DNA of 64,000 nucleotides. Origin: Anthopleura xanthogrammica. Taxonomy: Eukaryota; Cnidaria; Anthozoa; Actiniaria; Actiniidae. The notes beneath the pieces were generated by a model, which searched no databases, was not told the origin of the DNA, and saw only the letters and a list, made by a program, of their open reading frames with translations. The translations under genes and the position numbers were made by a program. This document shows, piece after piece, positions 57,231-64,000 of this stretch. Location: contig OZ025212.1 of assembly GCA_964019055.1 (NCBI GenBank), forward strand, positions 5,214,766 through 5,278,765, given 5' to 3'. Each line of letters opens with the position of its first letter. Within the stretch, counting starts at the first letter, position 1.

Positions 57231-59911
57231 TTAGAATTTCTTTTTTCGTCGTGCGATCAATGATTTTTTAAATGGAGGAGGCCCATAAGTTCCAAGTTCT
57301 GGTTTGGTTATGATATAAGCTGGTTGATTGAAGTTTCGTTGTAAGAAGTCTCTTTGTGGTTTGCTCTGTTCAGCAGGAGGCTTAGACTGTTCACTAGGCT
57401 TCTTTTCAGGAGTTCCAGATGGTTTCTTTTCTCCTGGTTTGTTTGGACCACCAGCTGGTGGCTGGGGCTGGCCAGGAGCAGCTTGGCCTGGAGGTGGAGC
57501 TTGTCCTGGGAATTGTTGTTGTTGTTGACCATATGGGGTTTGTCCCATTGGCATTCCTGGTTGCATTGGCATTGGCATTCCCATTCCCATTCCCATTCCC
57601 ATTCCCATTGGCATTCCCATTTCCTGTCCCATTGGCGAGCATGGCGGTTGAGCACACTGCTGCATTGGTGGGGGAGGTGGCATACAGGAAGATGGACAGT
57701 TTTGCGGTGGGGGTGGTGGTGGTGGTGGTGGCATGCATGGTGGTTGAGCACAAGGCTGAGGCGGTGGTGGAGGCATACATTGAGGTGGACACTGCTGTTG
57801 TGGTGGTGGGGGAGGTGGAGGTGGCATACATTGTGGTGGACACTCCTGTGGTGGGGGTGGTGGAGGAGCAGGTATCTGTGGGCATGGAGGTTGAGCACAA
57901 GGCTGAGGTGGTGGTGGAGGCATGCATTGAGGTGGACATTGCTGTTGTGGTGGTGGCATTGGTGGCATTGGTGGGGCACAAGGTGGCTGACCACAAGGCT
58001 GTTGTGGTGGTGGCATTGGTGGCATTGGTGGCATTGGTGGGGGACAAGGTGGCTGACCACAAGGCTGTTGTGGTGGTGGCATTGGTGGCATTGGTGGCAT
58101 TGGTGGCATTGGTGGTGGACAAGGTGGCTGACCACAAGGCTGTTGTGGTGGTGGCATTGGTGGCATTGGTGGCATTGGTGGGGCACAAGGTGGCTGGCCA
58201 CAAGGCTGTTGTGGTGGTGGCATTGGTGGCATTGGTGGGGCACAAGGTGGCTGACCACAAGGCTGTTGTGGCATTGGGGGAATTATCTGTGTAAACTGGA
58301 AACTGCATGGGTCTTGGCCTTGTTGTCCACATGGCTGTCCCATTGGTCCTCCCATTTGTCCTCCCACTTGTCCTCCCATTTGTCCTCCCATTCCATACAT
58401 GTTTCCTCCTATTTGTCCTCCAATTCCATACAAATTTCCTCCCGTTTGTCCTCCCATCCCATACACTGGTCCTCCAAATCCGGGCCTCTGGCCTCCCATT
58501 CCATACGTTTGTGCTCCCATTCCGGTCCCCTGGCCTCTCGCTCCAGGATTTGGTTTAACCTGTCCTCCAGCGGCGGGCTTTTCTCCTGGTTTACTTGGTG
58601 GTTGATCCATAATTACTTTACTGTGAGATTTTATTGCATTTCTGCATGTGAAAAGACAGTTCTTGAGAACAAATGGCTGGTGACGAGGCAGATTACAGAA
58701 GTTGTGTTTTCCCCAACCAGCGCATCTGCTATCTCTGTCCATTGCCAAAATACCTAGATGCATCATAGAGAAATTTTAAAATTAGATGAGGCATAGAATA
58801 CTGTAACCAAGGGCGTTACAAGAATTAATTATCTGGCATTTTTCAAGGTACAGTTCTAGGACCATTAGGTAAAAATAATTCAGTTATAGTATTACTCAAT
58901 CACGATTGGGTGAAAAAACGATTTCCTATATTGTGGGTGCCACAGCTCGGAATGCTTAACCATGATATTTGGCATACCTCAAGGTACAGTTCTAGGAACA
59001 TTAAGTTTTAGGGTTCTTTTATCTGGATTTGGTGAATTAATTGTACCTGGTTTGCACATGCCGCAAGAGGATTTGCAATCCCTTGACATCCTAGTTGGAC
59101 TCAAATCGCAGTATTTGGCAAACTTTTTGCAGTAACGTTCGTCTTGATCCTTACACTTGCCACTTTTTCCTGAAAGATAGATTTTGTGAAACTTTACTTT
59201 TATCATGATGCTCTCATATGCATTGTCCACAAAATTGCCGCTTTGCGTGCGTTGAAACAGTTGCAGAATTTCCATAAGGGTGATGGATTCACGAACCTGA
59301 ATGAGCAGCCTGTATGACGAGGCCAGACATTTCTGGCCAGCAATAGACCCCTTTCACTAATCCCTAATCTGGGGGTCAAAACAAAACAAAAAACCCATCT
59401 CTTTAGAAATCTTTTATTGTTTTGACCCCCAGGTTGATATTTAGTGCAAGGGGTCTATATTGACACATTTACTTGCACTGTCTGCATAATTACCACCTTG
59501 CACGTGGTGGCAAGGCTGCAGAAGTGCCTTGCACTCGTCAACCTGTATCTCCAGGCCAGACATTTCAAGGTTGATACTTGATAGCCATCTATCCGGCTTT
59601 ATTTTGCACCATCACGTGCTGGCGGCCATGTTAGATTGCAGAACAATGGAATCCACAAAACACAAAACACAAAAAAACCGACATAATCTCCTCTGTCAAA
59701 TTCAACCAACATGAGGGCCAGCAATTGGATGACTCATCGTTTGCATCGTGGTGGATGAGATTTGGAGGAACGTTTGTTGACAAATGTATTTCTTACCGAC
59801 AAGTTTTTTCATGAAGGATGATCTTCTGAATCCAATGCGTGGGATGGACAACCCATCAAGGAAAGTTACACAGAGCAGGAGCATTAGAGCTCCGGTTATC
59901 ACTGGATTCAT
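57231..59911 (-). CDS. Secreted two-ShKT protein with Gly/Met and Pro/Cys repeat tail
   Basis: Exons 59797-59911 (signal MNPVITGALMLLLCVTFLDG and a basic propeptide-like stretch), 59047-59169 (six-Cys ShKT, SCGMC) and 57231-58753 join in phase, about 586 residues. The last exon starts with a four-Cys c-like ShKT (RCAGW...NFC...NCLFTC) and continues as Gly/Met/Gln repeats (YGMGGQ), then five QPCGQPPC blocks alternating with (PPM)n, CPPQC blocks in polyproline, Met/Gly repeats, and a basic end RRKKKF. The regularly spaced cysteine pairs in polyproline could cross-link chains. No homologue of the tail recognised; the resemblance to cnidarian Pro/Cys-rich capsule proteins is only compositional. 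Confidence 0.83.
59344..59457. mobile_element. ~114-bp inverted-repeat element
   Basis: TAGACCCCTTTCACTAATCC ... TCTGGGGGTCAAAACAA and mirror TTGTTTTGACCCCCAGGTTG ... AGTGCAAGGGGTCTA. A second copy at 60006-60354 is split by another element. Confidence 0.8.
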
Positions 59912-60005
59912 GTTGGGAAATTCACTTCTGCAAGAAAACAAAAGAGCTCTTTCGTTAGAAAGACTGATGGTACGGCATCGACCAGCTAATGGTAATGATC
60001 ATCTA

Positions 60006-60354
60006 TAGACCCCTTGTACTAATTCCCAACCTGGGGGTCAAAACAAAAGAACTACTTTCTCTTGAGGATTGAAATTTTTTATGATGTTAATATTTTTCAT
60101 TGCTTTGACCCCCAGGTTGGGAATACTCCCGTTTCGAGTTCTCTTTTACGCTGTGTTAGCCTCAATTGTGCGTAAATTATGCAGAAATTTAGATAAAACT
60201 CGTGAAATTTCAAAGTATTTTTATTGTCTTCTTTACACACAGATCTCTTGAATTTCCACGGGCTGTTACTGAATAAAAGAATATATTACACGGTTTTTAG
60301 GCTAACACAGCGTAAAAGAGAACTCGAAACTGGAGTATTAGTGCAAGGGGTATA
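60006..60354. mobile_element. Copy 2 of the 114-bp element, host to a nested insertion
   Basis: TAGACCCCTTGTACTAATTC ... CCCCCAGGTTGGGAA is interrupted at 60124-60337 and resumes as TTAGTGCAAGGGGTATA. The intact copy at 59344 shows the uninterrupted layout. Confidence 0.85.
60126..60335 (-). mobile_element. 210-bp MITE, copy 2 (nested)
   Basis: Same element as at 6486-6695, reversed, same length, about 40-base inverted ends, TA at both margins. Inserted within the right arm of the 60006-60354 element. Confidence 0.88.
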
Positions 60355-63300
60355 TTTCTAAGTATTTTCATTTTCTGATATTGCCATTAATATACAATTT
60401 CAATTCTTGTACATTTGTACACACCAGTTAGTGCACTTGCACCTTCCTATTGAGCCATCATACTTTCCATGCCCCGTCCAACCTATCCCACCCTCCTTGA
60501 ATAGGTTGAATAAAAACCTCGGGAATTCTTGGTAGGCAAAAACATTGATGAAAAAATTTGGAATTTGAAACAGGTGATGGAAAATTTCCATGGATCAAGT
60601 GTCAAGTGCAAAATCTCAGGAATGAGAAGAAGAACATGGACATTCCTAAACTAAAGGTCAGTTTGATATATAATTATTGGTAATAACTATTATAACAATA
60701 TCATAACATTATTGCATGAAAATTAAGTTTTAGTGGAGGAAGAGATAGCTATAGCCGTAGTAAACATGATCTGTGGTAGGAAACCAGTTATGGCGTAATT
60801 TGACATCTCGTATCAAAACTCTTCAAAGCTTTCCCCTTTCCTCTAGACTTATCGAACGAGGGGAAAAGATTTTCTCGTAATTGTAGTTATGATGACAAAT
60901 TTTGATAGCTGAAATAAATGAATTTAAAAGCAAATTCGTAATTGTCAAAACCGACGCCATCAACTGTTCCACCATCGTTACAGAACTAGCCGGAGTTGGT
61001 GAAGAGTTTGCTAGCCAGTCGGAATAACACGAAAACAGAAGTTGTCGTAGAACATGAAATTATTGTTCTTGGATTTAAGACAAAAGCCAAGGCCTATGCT
61101 AATGACTGCTATACTATAAAACATGGTGTCCAAGCAAAGCTGCCAAAGAGCCATCAGACCGGCTTGTTTTTCAGGGTAGCATGAACTCAACCTGCCTCGG
61201 ACAAATGCTATATTCTCCAACACTTTTCTCTACCTGTCTTACCTTCACTTTTTGATTCAAATTCCTTCCCATAAACTTTTTCTTCGATAAACAAAATGTT
61301 TGATGTGTTTTGTATATCTAGCAATGGTTGGGTTGGGTAAAGCACGGGTTTGCGATGTCAATGGCATGCGTCACATGACCTCATTAGTTGGACACGGATT
61401 TAGCTGGTAGTGAATTATGTCATACAGGATCCAAATTGATCCACCACCAATCAAAAACTATGTATAATCATGATGTTTGACAAATGTAATTGTATTTGTT
61501 TCACTCCCAATTTCTTAGCAAAATTATTTAACTTGTTTATTTATTATTTTTACAATTTTCCTCTGAGTTTTATTTTTTCTCTTTTTACCTAAATCTAAGA
61601 GGCACTTGATTATTTTAGTGTCAGTTTTACAGAAAATTCGCGAAAAATTTGAACAAGATTTGGCATCGTTTTATTCACATCTTCCTTTAAGCTCTCACTG
61701 ATTTCTCAGAGCTTTTTCAACGTGAAGAACGATCAAAATGTTCTTTCGTTATTGCAGACAAGTTTACAGGGAATCAAAAATAGGACTTGACAACATCTCA
61801 ATTAAGCAAGATTTAAAGTTTCCATTCCTCTCTTAGCGTTTTTCTGAATTAATTTGGACAAATTGTAGGTCTTGAAAATAAAAGATGAAATCCTATCTTT
61901 GCATGGAAAAATTTCAACCAATAAATCGTTCCTTGTTTAAGATTATGACAGACAACTACAGTCAATGAACACAGAAGTGTCAAAATATAGTCCAAATTTA
62001 AGGAAAAATTAAGTCCAGTACGAAATATAGGAATTTTGCTAGTGGAAAATTTCCCGAAGCCCGCAATAGGTGAATGAATCAAACAAATATAAGATAAGGC
62101 GTATTTATATTCGCTTGGCATTTTGCATTTCAAAATTGCGAATTAACCACGGCAATTAGCTGCCCAATCGTTAATTTCTCGGACGGTTTAAACTGTATTT
62201 CTACTGACCCATAAAAAACACCAGTCGAATATTTTCACCTCCGTTTGGGTTCACTAGTTAAACTGCAAGTTCAATCTTTCTTACCTCGTGTAGTAACTCT
62301 GCCCTGGGGTGTTAACAGACTTTGATGGTTTCCGAAAAGCAAGAACTGGTTAATGATCAAGGGCCAGTCACAATAAATGATAATATGATTGGATAAACTG
62401 TCACTGACTTAAGCCAGTCATTAATGATTAAGAATAAGCACACATTACACCACCTGTAATGATGTCAAAAACTAAGTCAGCCATACCAGTCAACATACAT
62501 GAAAAAGCTTTATTAAATTCGAGGAAATGTCAGTTTTAGATTTAGAAACATATTTTTTCTTAGATGATAAACAAAGTCTGACAAATACCCTTAAGGCCGC
62601 GACGGCGTCAGCGGAAACTATAGGAAAGTACTACGTCATAGATTAACGGAGGGAAAAATTTGAGAGTTTTTGCCGCCATGTTTTTTTTTTTGTCTAAACC
62701 ATGAAACAGATTATATCTTGGTTTTTTTAATTCCATATTCGCTATATTTGTATTTAAAATAGATACAGTTCGATATTTATGTCTTAAAAAAGAATCTTAA
62801 AATCATAGACTCTGGATGACTATAATTTATTCATATATTTCTTTTCACTGGAGCGAGGTGATTGGCTGAGAGAATAAGCCAATGAAATGAAACCTTGCAT
62901 ATTGTGTAGAAGGATTTTCTCAACTCCTGTTAATCCTAAATTGCATTTTAAAAAACCTGATCTCTGGCAAAAAGACGCATCTAAGACTGATATCTAAAAA
63001 AAGCGAGAGAAAAACTTCAGATCTTATAGATACTCTATGAACGTCAGGGCATAGCTAACTCACAGATGGAACCCTGAAACAAACTCTGGGCTGATCAAAG
63101 TTAGGGGAACGGCTAACTCACAGATACAACCGCCCTGAAACACTGAACCTCTGGGCTGATCAAAGTCAGGACATGGCTAACTCACAGATCGAATTGGAAT
63201 CTAAAGCTCAAAATGAAATAAATAGATTTTTAGTTCGAAGGAAAAATGACGTGGTGTAAACCCTTCAAAGTGCTAGCTGTCTTTTCTCCAGACACAATTA

Positions 63301-64000
63301 TTATTACCTCTCTGTTGCATGCGTAAACTCAGAGACAGGATAATCCATTGTCGTCAAAAACCTGACCTTTATGCTGAATACTATAAAGAAACTTTTCATA
63401 TGAGAGGCAAAAGAAAGAAATTTATGACTTTCGTTATTTGGCAGTTTTTTCGTGCAATAAACGCTCATTAACAAATAGAGACAGTGGTAGAAGTGTGCCA
63501 CCTAGTTATCTAAAACTAGTCGAGCGCGCGCAGGATAACAAAACTTAGCTCGCGCACACTATATAATATTGAAGCACAATATCGGTTATGACCGGACGAG
63601 GATCGGAATACCATACCACTGTAATCCCTGAAGATGGGCGCTTATGCCAAAGCCTCGGATATAAATTCCCTTTGGTTGAAGAAACATTTAGCATATTAAT
63701 AATAATAATAACACCAACCAACAAAACACTATTTGACAGTTTTTCTCTTGTTTATGTTGGTAATCCTTGTAAGGTCTTATTAGGCTGTGAAATATTTGTT
63801 TTGGGTGAATATAGTAAGGGTATTAAAAGTCAAAGAAAATGAAGAAATCTTCTTAGAAAGGTGTATCTGTCAGATTAGTGGTTTTATAATTGCTTCTTTC
63901 TTTGAAGAGTTGACATTGAAAATTTGAAATAATGGCAGGGAAGATGGAAAGGATGGATCGATGATTAAGGTGAATGGATAGATTGATAATATGAATAAAG
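60355..64000. other. Right flank without recognised genes
   Basis: Several short open frames lack splice, signal or domain support. Contains an inverted block of the dispersed GATCAGCCCAGAG repeat (63045-63195) and an (AATAATA) run near 63.69 kb. Upstream exons of unseen neighbouring genes cannot be excluded. Confidence 0.5.

Noticed and set aside
57354..58757. Plus-strand 467- and 291-codon open frames rich in Trp/His or Val/Ala
   Set aside because: Antisense to the Pro/Cys repeat exon, whose minus frame has the ShKT domain and splice acceptor.
28030..59911. Calling the ShKT genes potassium-channel toxins
   Set aside because: Domains sit in large multidomain proteins with long structural-type tails, the c domains lack two cysteines, and the Lys-Tyr pair seen in c domains is at the C-terminal end rather than at the channel-blocking position of ShK. 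No toxin function is supported.
63588..63842. 84-codon plus-strand open frame near the right end
   Set aside because: No family, splice or signal evidence; the segment with CCTGAAGATGG looks more like a repeat end.

Overview
This window is animal nuclear DNA. Genes are AT-rich and split by GT-AG introns, and the spacers are full of microsatellites, minisatellites, short inverted-repeat (MITE-like) transposons and retrotransposon relics. Abundant ShK-type cysteine domains together with Ly6-type proteins point to a cnidarian, most likely a sea anemone-like anthozoan. The species call is inference; no rRNA or mitochondrial marker is present. All gene models below were assembled by hand from open reading frames, splice sites and codon phase, and all lie on the minus strand.

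Left part (1-8.1 kb): repeats, plus the 3' end of an unrecognised acidic intracellular-looking protein (exons between 2991 and 6370). Middle part (8.1-26.2 kb): a tandem segmental duplication. Each unit carries one gene for a secreted, probably GPI-anchored protein with two LU (Ly6/uPAR three-finger) domains, at 8435-16232 and 20644-25978. The units differ by transposon insertions, minisatellites and an extra signal-peptide exon. The second unit also carries a broken copy of one exon of the acidic gene, split by a 165-bp transposon.

Right part (28-60 kb): a cluster of four genes for secreted ShKT-domain proteins plus one relic. Three of the genes are built from the same three-domain module. 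Domains a and b have six cysteines. Domain c has only four, having lost both partners of the outer disulfide, and is followed by a conserved PYPIxALHPYQ-like motif. One gene (35924-47340) strings four modules (12 domains) together; two others (28030-33141 and 50081-52946) have one module each. A fourth (57231-59911) has one b-like and one c-like domain followed by a long Gly/Met- then Pro/Cys-repeat tail. Almost all domain exons are flanked by phase-1 introns, which allows whole exons to be duplicated in frame. Every protein ends in a low-complexity tail rich in Pro, usually with a basic end, suggesting extracellular structural or matrix proteins rather than small toxins.

The remainder (60-64 kb) contains repeats and no gene I can support. 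No rRNA, tRNA or CRISPR array was seen.
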